NCBI RefSeq assembly: GCF_029761915.1
Contig: NZ_CP121695.1
Coordinates: 5,051,501 to 5,115,500, forward strand
From: Bradyrhizobium sp. CB1650
GTDB taxonomy: Bacteria; Pseudomonadota; Alphaproteobacteria; Rhizobiales; Xanthobacteraceae
Length of the DNA stretch: 64,000 bases
Direction: 5' to 3'
This document shows, one piece after another, positions 44,225 to 53,497 of this stretch. The translations under genes and the position numbers were made by a program. Within the stretch, counting starts at the first letter, position 1; each line of letters begins with the position of its first letter. The notes beneath the pieces were generated by a model, which worked only from the letters and a program-made list of their open reading frames with translations, was not told where the DNA came from and made no database searches.

Positions 44225-45583
44225 ATGTTCGACAAGATCCTCATAGCCAATCGCGGCGAGATCGCCCTTCGCATCCTCAGGGCTTGCAAGGAGCTCGGGA
44301 TCGCGACCGTTGCCGTGCACTCCACCGCCGACGCCGATGCCATGCATGTGCGGCTGTCGGACGAGAGCGTGTGCATCGGCCCGCCGCCCTCGAAGGACAG
44401 CTATCTCAACGTCCCGGCACTGCTTGCGGCCTGCGAGATCACCGGCGCCGACGCGGTGCATCCCGGCTACGGCTTCCTGTCGGAGAATGCCCGCTTCGCG
44501 GAAATCCTCGCCGAGCACAATCTGCACTTCATCGGTCCCAAGGCCGAGCACATCCGCCTGATGGGCGACAAGATCGAGGCCAAGAAGACCGCCAAGCGGC
44601 TCGGCATCCCCGTGGTGCCCGGCTCCGACGGCGCGGTCGGCCCCGAGGACGACGCGATGGCGATCGCCAGGAAGATCGGTTTCCCGGTGCTGGTGAAGGC
44701 CGCTGCCGGCGGCGGTGGCCGCGGCATGAAGGTCGCACACAGTGAGTCGGACCTCCAGGTGGCGCTGTCGACGGCCGCCAACGAGGCGAAATCCGCCTTC
44801 GGCGATGCGTCCGTCTACCTGGAAAAATATCTTCAGAAGCCGCGCCACATCGAGATCCAGATCCTCGGCGACGGCCGCGGCGGCGCGATTCATCTCGGCG
44901 AACGCGACTGCTCGCTGCAACGCCGTCACCAAAAGGTCTGGGAGGAAGGCCCCTCGCCCGTCCTCGCTGCAGCCGCGCGCGCCAAGATCGGCGAGACCTG
45001 CGCCAAGGCGATGCGCGAGATGAAATATCTCGGCGTAGGCACCATCGAATTCCTCTACGAGGACGGCGAGTTCTACTTCATCGAGATGAACACCCGCATT
45101 CAGGTCGAGCATCCCGTCACCGAGAGCATCACCGACATCGACCTCGTGCTGGAGCAGATCCGCATCGCAGCCGGAGGCGACCTGCCGGCGCGCCAGGACG
45201 AAGTGCAGATCATCGGCCACGCCATCGAATGCCGCATCAATGCGGAGAACCCGCAGACCTTCCGGCCCTCGCCCGGTCGCATCTCGCAATATCACCCGCC
45301 CGGCGGGCTCGGCGTCAGGATCGATTCGGCGGTCTATCAGGGCTACACGATCCCGCCCTATTACGATTCCCTGGTCGGCAAGCTGATTGTCCACGGCAAG
45401 ACCCGCGGCGAGTGCCTGATGCGGCTGCGCAGGGCGCTCGACGAGATGGTGGTCGACGGTATCGAGACCACCCTTCCCCTGTTCCGCGCCCTGGTGCGGG
45501 AGCCCGCCATCATTGACGGCGACTACCACATCCACTGGCTGGAACAGTACTTGGCCGGCCAGCTGGAACCCGCCGGCAAGTAA
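44225..45583 (+). CDS. accC: Biotin carboxylase subunit of acetyl-CoA carboxylase
   Basis: AccC carboxylates the biotin on AccB using ATP and bicarbonate. The 452-residue protein shows the N-terminal [14 protein letters not shown] start and the ATP-grasp glycine loop [11 protein letters not shown]. The biotin carboxylase signature is in [11 protein letters not shown], with the catalytic [10 protein letters not shown]. Length and motifs are normal. It follows accB in the same orientation. Confidence 0.97.
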   Translation: MFDKILIANRGEIALRILRACKELGIATVAVHSTADADAMHVRLSDESVCIGPPPSKDSYLNVPALLAACEITGADAVHPGYGFLSENARFAEILAEHNLHFIGPKAEHIRLMGDKIEAKKTAKRLGIPVVPGSDGAVGPEDDAMAIARKIGFPVLVKAAAGGGGRGMKVAHSESDLQVALSTAANEAKSAFGDASVYLEKYLQKPRHIEIQILGDGRGGAIHLGERDCSLQRRHQKVWEEGPSPVLAAAARAKIGETCAKAMREMKYLGVGTIEFLYEDGEFYFIEMNTRIQVEHPVTESITDIDLVLEQIRIAAGGDLPARQDEVQIIGHAIECRINAENPQTFRPSPGRISQYHPPGGLGVRIDSAVYQGYTIPPYYDSLVGKLIVHGKTRGECLMRLRRALDEMVVDGIETTLPLFRALVREPAIIDGDYHIHWLEQYLAGQLEPAGK

Positions 45584-45689
45584 TTTTCCGGACCTTCGGG
45601 AACCCTTTGCCTTCACCGGCGTTCTGAGCGGTTGGACTGCTCGAAGGGGGCTCCTTGGACTCCATTGTCCTGTGCGAGACGAGGCCGTC

Positions 45690-47216
45690 GTGACGACTCA
45701 GGCGCAACGGCGGCGCGCATTTTGGCAGATCCTGCTGTTTGCAGCGGGATTGCTGGTGCTGACCGTGATCAGCGCCGGCTCGGTTTATCTGGTCAACAAG
45801 GCCCGCCAGGACAGCAAATGGGTGCTCCACACCATCGAGGTGGAGAACCAGGTCAACTCGCTGCTGCTCGAGATCCGTCGCGCCGAGAGCGCCGTGCGCG
45901 GCTACCTCCTGACGCAAGGGATCGAGTTCAAGGCTGACCACGAGAAGGCCGTCGCGGACATCGTTCCCGCACTCGACCGGCTCACGCGCCTGAGCGGCGA
46001 CAATCCTGCGCAACGAGACAATGTCGAGAAGCTGAGCGCCGCGATCGAGACCCGGCTCGACCAGTTCGCACGCGAAATGGATTTCGTTCGGCAGAACGAA
46101 CTGGGGAAGGCCGCGTCCCTGGTCCGCGAGGAAACCGCTGCCGACACCACGACCACGATCAGCAACGTCGCAGGCGCGATGATCCGGGAAGAGGAGCGCC
46201 TGTTCCGGCTCCGCTCTGTGAACGCCGACAACAGCCAGACCCTGGCGGCGTCGATGACCGGCATCGGCTCCGGACTCGTGGTGCTGCTGGCCCTGATCTC
46301 GGTCTGGCTGGTGCGGCGTTCCGCGCGCGCCCGTAACGAGGCCGAGGCGCGCTTGCGCGACGCGAACATCAACCTCGAGACCGTCGTCGACGAACGTACC
46401 GCGGACTTGCGCGAAGCCAACGACGAGATCCAGCGCTTTGCCTACATCGTAAGCCACGATCTGCGCTCGCCGCTCGTCAACATCATGGGCTTTACCAGCG
46501 AACTCGAAGAGCTTGGCCGCGACATTTTCCGCCGCATCGCCGGCCTCACCCATGTCCCGGCCGAAGGCCCGCCGCTGGCGCCCGGCGCTGGCGGCGAGAT
46601 CGCGCTCGACGGCCCGGACAGGCAGCTTTCGGAGGATTTTTCCGAAGCGCTCGGCTTCATCAAATCCTCCATTGCCAAAATGGACCGGCTGATCTCGGCG
46701 ATCCTCAACCTGACCCGCGAGGGGCGCCGCGAATTCCAGCCGGAGCGAATCGACACCCGCGAGTTGATCGAGGCGATCGTGTCGACGCTGGCGCATCAGG
46801 CGGCCGAAGCGCAGGCCGAAATCCACGTCGCGCCCCTGCCGAACATCGTCAGCGATCGGCTTGCGCTCGAGCAGATATTCTCCAATCTGGTCGACAACGC
46901 GATCAAGTACCTCAAGCCGGGCGTTCTCGGAGAGATCGGAATCCGCGGACGAACCAAGCTCGGATACGCCATTTTCGAGATCAGCGATAACGGCCGCGGC
47001 ATCGATCCGAGGGATCACCAGCGGATTTTCGATCTGTTCCGCCGCGCGGGAACCCAGGACAAGCCCGGCCAGGGCATCGGTCTCGCACACGTGCGTGCAC
47101 TTGTGCGCCGTCTCGGTGGTACGATGGCGGTATCGTCGGAACTGAATGCAGGCAGCACATTCACGATCACGCTGCCGATGACCTGGAACGCCAGCAATCG
47201 GAAAACCGATCAATGA
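45690..47216 (+). CDS. CHASE3-domain sensor histidine kinase
   Basis: This is a membrane sensor kinase of 508 residues. Two helices (about 12-32 and 190-210) bracket a periplasmic CHASE3 domain (E-I-R-R-A-E-S-A-V-R-G-Y-L-L-T). A short coiled coil leads to the HisKA domain, with the phospho-His in Y-I-V-S-H-D-L-R-S-P-L (about 255), and an HATPase domain with N-L-V-D-N-A-I-K-Y, D-N-G-R-G-I-D and G-Q-G-I-G-L-A. The GTG at 45690 gives a start directly before the first helix; the open frame upstream is not protein-like. It overlaps the next gene by four bases. The kinase resembles those paired with Rcp1-type regulators. Signal unknown. Confidence 0.88.
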   Translation: MTTQAQRRRAFWQILLFAAGLLVLTVISAGSVYLVNKARQDSKWVLHTIEVENQVNSLLLEIRRAESAVRGYLLTQGIEFKADHEKAVADIVPALDRLTRLSGDNPAQRDNVEKLSAAIETRLDQFAREMDFVRQNELGKAASLVREETAADTTTTISNVAGAMIREEERLFRLRSVNADNSQTLAASMTGIGSGLVVLLALISVWLVRRSARARNEAEARLRDANINLETVVDERTADLREANDEIQRFAYIVSHDLRSPLVNIMGFTSELEELGRDIFRRIAGLTHVPAEGPPLAPGAGGEIALDGPDRQLSEDFSEALGFIKSSIAKMDRLISAILNLTREGRREFQPERIDTRELIEAIVSTLAHQAAEAQAEIHVAPLPNIVSDRLALEQIFSNLVDNAIKYLKPGVLGEIGIRGRTKLGYAIFEISDNGRGIDPRDHQRIFDLFRRAGTQDKPGQGIGLAHVRALVRRLGGTMAVSSELNAGSTFTITLPMTWNASNRKTDQ

Positions 47217-47653
47217 CCCAGCCTGTCACCATCATCATGATCGAGGACGACGAGGGACATGCGCGCCTGATCGAGCGCAACATTCGCCGGTCCGGGGTCA
47301 ACAACGAGATCATCGCATTTGCCAACGGCACCGATGCCATGAAGCATCTGTTCGGCGCCGACGGCAGCGGCCTCACGCAGAAGGGTAACGCGCTCCTGAT
47401 CCTGCTCGACCTCAACCTGCCCGACATGACCGGCATCGACATCCTGAGGCAGATCAAGGAGAACAAATACCTGAAGCCCTCGCCCGTGGTGGTGCTGACC
47501 ACCACAGACGACTCCCAGGAGATCAAGCGCTGCTACGAGCTCGGCTGCAACGTCTACATCACCAAGCCGGTCAACTACGAGAACTTCGCCAACGCCATTC
47601 GGCAGCTCGGCTTGTTCTTCTCGGTCATCCAGGTCCCGCCCGCCGCCACATGA
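47213..47653 (+). CDS. Single-domain response regulator, Rcp1-like
   Basis: This receiver protein of 146 residues has no output domain. The acidic pocket is I-E-D-D-E near residue 11, the phospho-Asp is in L-L-D-L-N-L-P-D-M-T-G (about 66), with T-T-T-D-D and the Lys in I-T-K-P-V-N. The insertion before the phospho-Asp strand (G-S-G-L-T-Q-K-G) is as in Rcp1, the cyanobacterial phytochrome partner. It overlaps both neighbours by four bases, so all three proteins are made together and it probably shuttles phosphate between the two kinases. Confidence 0.92.
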   Translation: MTQPVTIIMIEDDEGHARLIERNIRRSGVNNEIIAFANGTDAMKHLFGADGSGLTQKGNALLILLDLNLPDMTGIDILRQIKENKYLKPSPVVVLTTTDDSQEIKRCYELGCNVYITKPVNYENFANAIRQLGLFFSVIQVPPAAT

Positions 47654-48753
47654 ACCAGAGAACGCCGACACTCCTCTACATCGACGACGACGACGCGCTG
47701 GCGCGCCTCGTCGAGCGCGGGCTGACGCGCCGCGGCTACAAGGTCATTCATGCCGCGAGCGGCGAGGAAGGCCTCGAGCGCATCCGTAGTGCAGGTGCCG
47801 GCGACTGCATCGATGTCGTGGCACTCGACCAGTACATGCCGGGCCTCGACGGGCTCGAGACGCTGGAACAGATCATGGCGATCCCGGATGCGCCGCCGGT
47901 GGTGTTCGTCACCGCCTCGCAGGATTCCAGCATCGCGGTCACCGCGCTGAAGGCCGGCGCGGCCGACTATCTGGTCAAGGACGTCAAGGGCGACTTCATC
48001 CCGCTGCTGCATGTCGCGGCCGACGGTGCGCTGCGCCAGGCCGAGATGCAGAAAGCGCGCGAGGAGGCCGAAGCCGAGGTCCATGCCTCACGCGACCGCT
48101 ACGCCGCGCTCGCCGCCGAGCGCGAGCTGCTGCTGCGCGAGGTCAATCATCGCGTCGGCAATTCGCTCCAGATTATTGCCTCGCTCCTGCATTTGCAGGC
48201 GAGCACCGCCGCGCAGGAGGAGGTCAAGGCTGCCCTCACCAACGCGATGGGTCGCGTCGCCGCGGTCGCCCAGGTCCACCGCCGCCTCTACACCTCGCAG
48301 GATCTCAAGAGCGTGATCCTGAACCAGTACCTGGACTCGCTGCTCGAGGACCTGCGCCGCTCGGCCGAGGGTAACCGGATGTCGCGCCTGACGCTGAACG
48401 CCGAACCGATCGAGATCGATCCGGATCGCGCGGTCGCCGTGGGAATCATCGTCAACGAGCTGGTGATGAACGCGGTGAAATACGCCTATCCAGACGGAGC
48501 CGGCCCTATCCATGTCGAGCTGACCTCAGAAGGCGAGGACCTCCTGCTGTCGATCGCCGACAACGGCGTTGGCGACAATGCCAAAGCCGATCCGCGCTCG
48601 ACCGGCATGGGCCAGCGCATCGTCGCCGCCATGGCCTCCAAGCTCGATGCCTCCGTGGAGCGCGATCCCGCTCACGCCGGAACCCGCATCGTCCTGAAAT
48701 TCAGCCGGGATGCCGCCGCGCCCGGCAAGGCCAGCAACGCCGCGGCGAGTTGA
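47650..48753 (+). CDS. Receiver-HisKA_2 hybrid histidine kinase
   Basis: This soluble protein of 367 residues has the order receiver first, kinase second. The receiver (1-125) has I-D-D-D-D and [12 protein letters not shown] (phospho-Asp about 60). A coiled coil (130-160) is followed by a HisKA_2 domain with [12 protein letters not shown] (phospho-His about 167) and an HATPase domain with [10 protein letters not shown] and D-N-G-V-G-D. HisKA_2 kinases often act in general stress signalling (PhyR control) in alphaproteobacteria; whether this one does is open. No membrane segment. Confidence 0.9.
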   Translation: MNQRTPTLLYIDDDDALARLVERGLTRRGYKVIHAASGEEGLERIRSAGAGDCIDVVALDQYMPGLDGLETLEQIMAIPDAPPVVFVTASQDSSIAVTALKAGAADYLVKDVKGDFIPLLHVAADGALRQAEMQKAREEAEAEVHASRDRYAALAAERELLLREVNHRVGNSLQIIASLLHLQASTAAQEEVKAALTNAMGRVAAVAQVHRRLYTSQDLKSVILNQYLDSLLEDLRRSAEGNRMSRLTLNAEPIEIDPDRAVAVGIIVNELVMNAVKYAYPDGAGPIHVELTSEGEDLLLSIADNGVGDNAKADPRSTGMGQRIVAAMASKLDASVERDPAHAGTRIVLKFSRDAAAPGKASNAAAS

Positions 48754-48802
48754 TCCGCCCCCCATCGCAAGCCCGTCGCGATCCTGCTATTGTCAACAGG
48801 CC

Positions 48803-49483
48803 ATGACTTCGCGCGAATCCGCCTCGTCTGAAATCACGCCGGCCGTGCTGTTGCGCGCCTATGCCTGCGGCATCTTTCCGATGGCCGAGAGCGCCGAGGA
48901 TCCGACCCTGTTCTGGGTCGAACCGGAGATGCGAGGCGTCATTCCGCTCGATGGGTTTCGCGTTGCCTCGCGTCTCGCGCGCACCGTGCGCTCGGACACC
49001 TTTCGCGTCACCGTCAATAGTGCGTTCAAGGCGACCATCGCGGGCTGCGCCGCGCCGCAGGCCGGACGCGAGGATACCTGGATCAACAAGCGGATCCGCG
49101 ACCTCTATGGCGGCCTGCACGAGCTCGGCCATTGCCACAGCGTCGAGGCCTGGCAGGGCGACGATCTCGTCGGCGGCCTCTACGGCGTCAGTCTGGGCCG
49201 CGCCTTCTTCGGCGAGAGCATGTTCCACACCACGCGCGATGCCTCCAAGGTCGCGCTGGTGCATCTGGTTGCGCGTCTCATCCACGGCGGCTTCGAGCTG
49301 CTCGACACACAATATGTCACCGAGCATCTGAAGAGCTTTGGCGCGCTCGAGATCTCACGGCGGCGCTACACCGGCCTGCTCGACAAGGCGCTCGCGGGCG
49401 AGCCTGCCGATTTCCTGAAGCTGTCTGCGGGTGAAGCAATCCCGGGCGCACGCGCACTCGAGATCATCGCGTCACGGCAATAG
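48803..49483 (+). CDS. aat: Leucyl/phenylalanyl-tRNA--protein transferase
   Basis: Aat adds Leu or Phe from charged tRNA to proteins with N-terminal Arg or Lys, marking them for ClpAP (N-degron pathway). The 226-residue protein has the family pattern A-Y-A-x-G-I-F-P-M-A near residue 22, F-W-V-E-P-E-M-R-G, the central [19 protein letters not shown] and D-T-Q-Y-V-T-E-H-L. The start at 48803 was chosen over an upstream frame extension because the family begins with a short polar segment. Confidence 0.95.
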   Translation: MTSRESASSEITPAVLLRAYACGIFPMAESAEDPTLFWVEPEMRGVIPLDGFRVASRLARTVRSDTFRVTVNSAFKATIAGCAAPQAGREDTWINKRIRDLYGGLHELGHCHSVEAWQGDDLVGGLYGVSLGRAFFGESMFHTTRDASKVALVHLVARLIHGGFELLDTQYVTEHLKSFGALEISRRRYTGLLDKALAGEPADFLKLSAGEAIPGARALEIIASRQ

Positions 49484-49496
49484 TCGATGATTGGGC

Positions 49497-50528
49497 CTAG
49501 CGGCTAAACCCGGGGAAATTGAACAGGCCCGGTTGCTGCTGCGGCGGCGGTGGCGGAGCCGGCTGGGGCTGCTGCGGAGGCGGCAATGGCTGTGGCGGAC
49601 GCTGCTGCACCTGCTTCGGCGCGGCCTTCTTCTGCGCGGGCGGCGGCGGGGGCGGCTTTGCCGCGGCGGGGTCAGGTGCCGCGGTCGCGATGGTCTGCTG
49701 CGGCTCTTTGCAGTCTGTGAGCCAGATGTCGTAGATCGGATGCTCGACGCCGTGCAGGCCGGGGCTCGCTGCGAACATCCAACCCGAGAAGATCCGCTTC
49801 ACCTCGCCCTGCAAGGTGATCTCGTCGACCTCGACGAAAGCGTCGGTGTTGGCCGCTTCCGTCGCCGGCCGCGTGTAGCAGGCGTCGGTTTTGACGCGCA
49901 GTGCGCCGAACTGCACGGTCTCGCCGATGTCTTCGTCGAAGTTGATGATGCGTCCGGTGATCTTGTCGAGGCCCGAGAAGGTCGCCTTCTTGTTCACGAT
50001 CTTCTGCGCCGGCGGCTCGGTGACGACCTCATCGCCCGGCTGGAGGCTCGCCGGCGTCTGCGGCACGCCGCCCTTCTGCTGGGGCTGGCGCTGGCCAGGT
50101 GCCGCACCCGGTTGCGGCGCGCCTTGCGGATTGGGCGGGGTGACCGCCACGGACGGCGGCTGGTTCTGCGGAGCGACGGTGGTGCCCGGCGGCGGCGCCA
50201 GCGGCTGGGTCTCGACCGGTCCCGGCAGGGCGTTGCCCTGGATGTTGCCTTGAGGATTACCTTGGCGCGGCATCGGACGCGACGGCAGCACGCGGCCCTG
50301 CGGCGGCAGCTCTGGCACCTCCTCGTCGTCGTCAGGCATCTGCGGCTGGCCCCGCGGAATATTGCCCGGCGGCCGCAGCGGCGGGTCGGAGAAGATCGTG
50401 CCGATCTGCGCCTGCGCAGGCGGCGCGACCGTCATCGCCGAGGCGGCCAGCAGCGCCGCAAGTCCTGTCAGGGTAAGGATTCGAAACATCTCGCGCGGCT
50501 TCAACAGCGAATCGGGCTTGTTGGACAT
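49497..50528 (-). CDS. Exported DUF2155 domain protein, Pro/Gln-rich
   Basis: This 343-residue protein has a signal peptide (F-R-I-L-T-L-T-G-L-A-A-L-L, cleavage after A-Q-A-Q), a long disordered Pro/Gln/Gly-rich region (about 45-180), then a DUF2155 domain with I-N-F-D-E-D-I-G and the C-Y-T-R-P...F-S-G-W-M-F-A-S-P pattern at about 190-290. The C-terminus is again almost only Pro, Gln, Ala and Lys. Function unknown. It is convergent with aat with a 13-base gap. A second start at 50489 would leave only the signal peptide; both are possible. Confidence 0.82.
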   Translation of the reverse strand: MSNKPDSLLKPREMFRILTLTGLAALLAASAMTVAPPAQAQIGTIFSDPPLRPPGNIPRGQPQMPDDDEEVPELPPQGRVLPSRPMPRQGNPQGNIQGNALPGPVETQPLAPPPGTTVAPQNQPPSVAVTPPNPQGAPQPGAAPGQRQPQQKGGVPQTPASLQPGDEVVTEPPAQKIVNKKATFSGLDKITGRIINFDEDIGETVQFGALRVKTDACYTRPATEAANTDAFVEVDEITLQGEVKRIFSGWMFAASPGLHGVEHPIYDIWLTDCKEPQQTIATAAPDPAAAKPPPPPPAQKKAAPKQVQQRPPQPLPPPQQPQPAPPPPPQQQPGLFNFPGFSR

Positions 50529-50713
50529 TCTACAGGGGATACCGCCGCTCGCAGGCCATCCGGTTAACACGCCGAATACGGCGGGGAAAGGGCGGCATCC
50601 CTGCCCTGTCCGCCGCCGGCTGGCCAGACCCGCCCCGGGATGGAATAGTCGGCCACGGCCCTTTGGAGGGGTCCAGGCGTCTCCGGGCCAACTGGAGCAG
50701 GACAAGACCGCCG

Positions 50714-51661
50714 ATGCCCGTTGTGCTCGATCCCGATGCCGCCGCTGTCTACAAGGCGTTCCAGGAGGCCGGCCGCCCGGCCTACGAGACCCTGACCGCG
50801 CCGGAAGCGCGCGCCTATTATGCGCAGGCGCGCTTTGCGACCAATCCGGAAGCACCGGAGCTGGCGCGCATCGCGGAGCTGGCGATCCCGGCACCGCACG
50901 GCGCAATTCCGGCGCGCATCTACGTGCCCAACGAGCTGCGTCGGCGCGACGGATTGTCGCCCGCATTGGTGTTTTTCCATGGCGGCGGTTGGGTGATCGG
51001 CGATCTCGACACCCATGACGTCGGCTGCCGCAAGCTCGCGACCGAGGGCGCGCTGATCGTGATCTCGGTCGACTACCGCCTCGCGCCCGAGCACAAGTTT
51101 CCCGCCGCCGTCGACGATGCGATCGCCGCGACCAAATGGGTGGCGGCCAATGCGCGCGAGCTCGGCATCGATGCCGCGCGGCTCTCCGTCGGCGGCGACA
51201 GTGCAGGCGGCAATCTCGCAGCCGTCGTGGCGATTGCCGCGCGCGACGGCAACGGCCCCGCGATCGCAGCCCAGGTCTTGATCTATCCGGCGATCGATTT
51301 CGCCATGACGCACGGCTCTCACAGCGAGCCGGAAACCAGCGTGCTGCTCACCCATTCGGTGATCCGCTGGTTCCGCGACCATTATCTCAACGGCACCGCC
51401 GACGCTGAGGACTGGCGCGCTTCACCGGCACGCGCCGCGACGCTTCTCGGGCTGCCGCCGAGCTACGTGCTCACCGCTGGCGCCGATCCGTTGCGCGATG
51501 AAGGCGAGGAATATGCTGCGCGTTTGAAGCAGGCCGGCGTGAGCGTCACCTACAGGCACTTTCCCGGTCAGTTCCACGGCTTCTTCACCATGGGCAAGCT
51601 GCTCGAGCAGGCAAACGTTGCCGCGAGCGAAATCGGCGCGTGGCTGAAAGGGTTGGGCTGA
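50714..51661 (+). CDS. Alpha/beta hydrolase, HSL-type esterase
   Basis: This carboxylesterase/lipase of 315 residues belongs to the hormone-sensitive-lipase family. It has the oxyanion motif F-F-H-G-G-G-W near residue 83, the nucleophile elbow G-G-D-S-A-G-G-N (Ser about 160), the acid in A-G-A-D-P-L-R-D and the catalytic His in F-P-G-Q-F-H-G-F. No signal peptide, so it is cytosolic. The ATG at 50714 starts 17 codons into a longer frame that lacks conservation-like features. A transporter gene follows after 16 bases. Confidence 0.92.
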   Translation: MPVVLDPDAAAVYKAFQEAGRPAYETLTAPEARAYYAQARFATNPEAPELARIAELAIPAPHGAIPARIYVPNELRRRDGLSPALVFFHGGGWVIGDLDTHDVGCRKLATEGALIVISVDYRLAPEHKFPAAVDDAIAATKWVAANARELGIDAARLSVGGDSAGGNLAAVVAIAARDGNGPAIAAQVLIYPAIDFAMTHGSHSEPETSVLLTHSVIRWFRDHYLNGTADAEDWRASPARAATLLGLPPSYVLTAGADPLRDEGEEYAARLKQAGVSVTYRHFPGQFHGFFTMGKLLEQANVAASEIGAWLKGLG

Positions 51662-51677
51662 CGAGGCTGTCATCCAT

Positions 51678-52685
51678 ATGCCTTCGTTTCTCCAGACCAT
51701 CTTCGCCGTTCCCCTGCGCGGGCTGACATGGCTCGGCGACCAGGGTACCCGCGCTGTGGCGACGCTGGTGTTCATCGCGGTTGCGGTCCCGCCGATCGGG
51801 GCGCTGCTGCACCCCTACGTCACCGAGGCGATCTTCTGCCTGCTCTGCATCTCCTTCATGCGCGTCGATCTGGCTGCGCTTTACGGCCATTTGCGCCGGC
51901 CCGGGCTGGTCGCGACCGCCACCGCCTGGACCACGATCGGCGTACCCATGATCGTCGGGCTGATCGCCTGGTCGACCGGGTTCGACAACCGCTCGCCCGG
52001 CCTCTTCCTCGCGCTCATGCTGCAGAGCATGGCCTCGCCGATGATGGCCTCGCCCGCGCTCGCCGCGATGATAGGCCTCGACGCCACGTTGGTGCTGGTC
52101 ACACTGGTGACTGCGACCGCGCTCGTTCCGTTCACGGCGTCGCTGTTCGCAAGCCTGTTCCTCGGCGCCAGCCTCAGCATCACGCCGCTGACGCTCGGCC
52201 TGAAGCTGCTTGGCCTGCTCGCGGGATCGCTGCTCGCCGCGACCGTCATCCGCCGCGTTGTCGGAGCTGACGCGATCCAGCGCCACAGGCGGCCGATCGA
52301 CGGCATCAACATCATCATCCTGCTGGTGTTTGCGTCGGCGGTGATGGGCGACGTGGCGAGCGACCTGGTGACCGATCCGATCTTCACGGTCGGCGTCGCG
52401 CTGATGGCGTTTGCGGTCTATTTCACGCTGCTGGCGGTCACGACGCTGCTCTTCCGCCGCGTCGGCTACGAGCGCGCGCTGGCGCTCGGCCTGATGGTGT
52501 CACAGCGCAATCTGGGGCTGATGCTGGCAGCGACCGCGGGCGCGCTGCCGCCGACGACCTGGCTCTACTTCGCGCTCACCCAGTTTCCGATCCACCTCGC
52601 CCCCTACATGCTGACGCCGATCGCGCGCCGCTTGATGGCGCGCGCGGACGCCTCCAGCACCGAAGCCGCCGGCAGCACGACCTGA
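51678..52685 (+). CDS. Bile acid:sodium symporter (BASS) superfamily-like transporter
   Basis: This is an integral membrane protein of 335 residues with about ten predicted helices in two inverted repeats and the broken helix pattern of BASS proteins (L-Q-S-M-A-S-P-M-M-A-S-P-A-L near residue 115 and S-Q-R-N-L-G-L-M-L-A near residue 275). Substrates in this superfamily range from organic anions to arsenite. It follows the esterase gene closely, so it may import or export the ester product. It is convergent with the methyltransferase gene. Confidence 0.8.
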   Translation: MPSFLQTIFAVPLRGLTWLGDQGTRAVATLVFIAVAVPPIGALLHPYVTEAIFCLLCISFMRVDLAALYGHLRRPGLVATATAWTTIGVPMIVGLIAWSTGFDNRSPGLFLALMLQSMASPMMASPALAAMIGLDATLVLVTLVTATALVPFTASLFASLFLGASLSITPLTLGLKLLGLLAGSLLAATVIRRVVGADAIQRHRRPIDGINIIILLVFASAVMGDVASDLVTDPIFTVGVALMAFAVYFTLLAVTTLLFRRVGYERALALGLMVSQRNLGLMLAATAGALPPTTWLYFALTQFPIHLAPYMLTPIARRLMARADASSTEAAGSTT

Positions 52686-52692
52686 GGCGCGC

Positions 52693-53487
52693 TCATATCC
52701 GCGCCGCGGCCGGCTTTGACGCCCTGAAGATGTAGCGGCTAGTGCTGAAGAAGTATCGTCCCGCCCCGCTCAGCCGCTCGAACTCGCCTTGCCATGCGTT
52801 GAGATCATCGGCCGAAACGTCGTTCTTGCGCCCAACGAAGTTCCGAATGCCCTCGGCCAGTCCTTTGCTGTAGCTATCTTCATCATACTGCAAGTTCAAA
52901 ATCGGAAAGATGGATGCACCGTCCAGGTGAAATCCTGCATTGGCCAATCTGCGTGCCATGGACCTTGGGAGATGCGGGTGAGCACAATGCGATTCCCATG
53001 ATTTCATGACGGAGGTCATACGTTCCCGGTCTTCGGAATGCCACACCACGGCGTCCCAATCCGTGGCGACAAAAATCGTGCGGCCGCCAGGCTTGAGGAC
53101 GCGAAATGCCTCGATGAGGACGCGGTCAACATCAGGCACGTACTCGGCGACCTGTGTGCATACGACGGCGTCGAACGACGCGTCCGATTGGCTCAACGCA
53201 GTCGCGTCGCCGATGGCATATGAAATCCAGGGGGAAGCTTTCTGCCGATTGCAGACGGCTATCAGATCGTCCGAAACATCGATACCGACGACGGCACCAT
53301 CACGCCCAACGATTTGGGCCATGCTCTCGCACAGATAGCCCGGACCACATCCGATATCCAGAACGCTCTCACCGGCCGACAGATCGAGCTGCCGAATTGT
53401 CTCCGCGCGTTGGGCCTTCACGTCGCTTGTGAGATAGATTTTCTCGAGGCGTTTCGCATTCTCCTTGGTGTATTCCATCCCGCTCAT
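52693..53487 (-). CDS. Class I SAM-dependent methyltransferase
   Basis: This is a cytosolic enzyme of 264 residues. It has motif I V-L-D-I-G-C-G-P-G-Y near residue 42, followed by V-V-G-I-D-V-S and the D-A-x-x-x-x-x-F-D-A-V-V-C-T-Q-V motif of Methyltransf_11 proteins. The ATG at 53487 has a strong GGGAGG site. The substrate is unknown. Parts of the gene (about 52860-52940) are near 45% G+C by eye, below the neighbours, which may mean recent acquisition. It starts 10 bases after the GlxA-type regulator gene. Confidence 0.88.
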   Translation of the reverse strand: MSGMEYTKENAKRLEKIYLTSDVKAQRAETIRQLDLSAGESVLDIGCGPGYLCESMAQIVGRDGAVVGIDVSDDLIAVCNRQKASPWISYAIGDATALSQSDASFDAVVCTQVAEYVPDVDRVLIEAFRVLKPGGRTIFVATDWDAVVWHSEDRERMTSVMKSWESHCAHPHLPRSMARRLANAGFHLDGASIFPILNLQYDEDSYSKGLAEGIRNFVGRKNDVSADDLNAWQGEFERLSGAGRYFFSTSRYIFRASKPAAARI

Positions 53488-53497
53488 TTCCGCCTCC

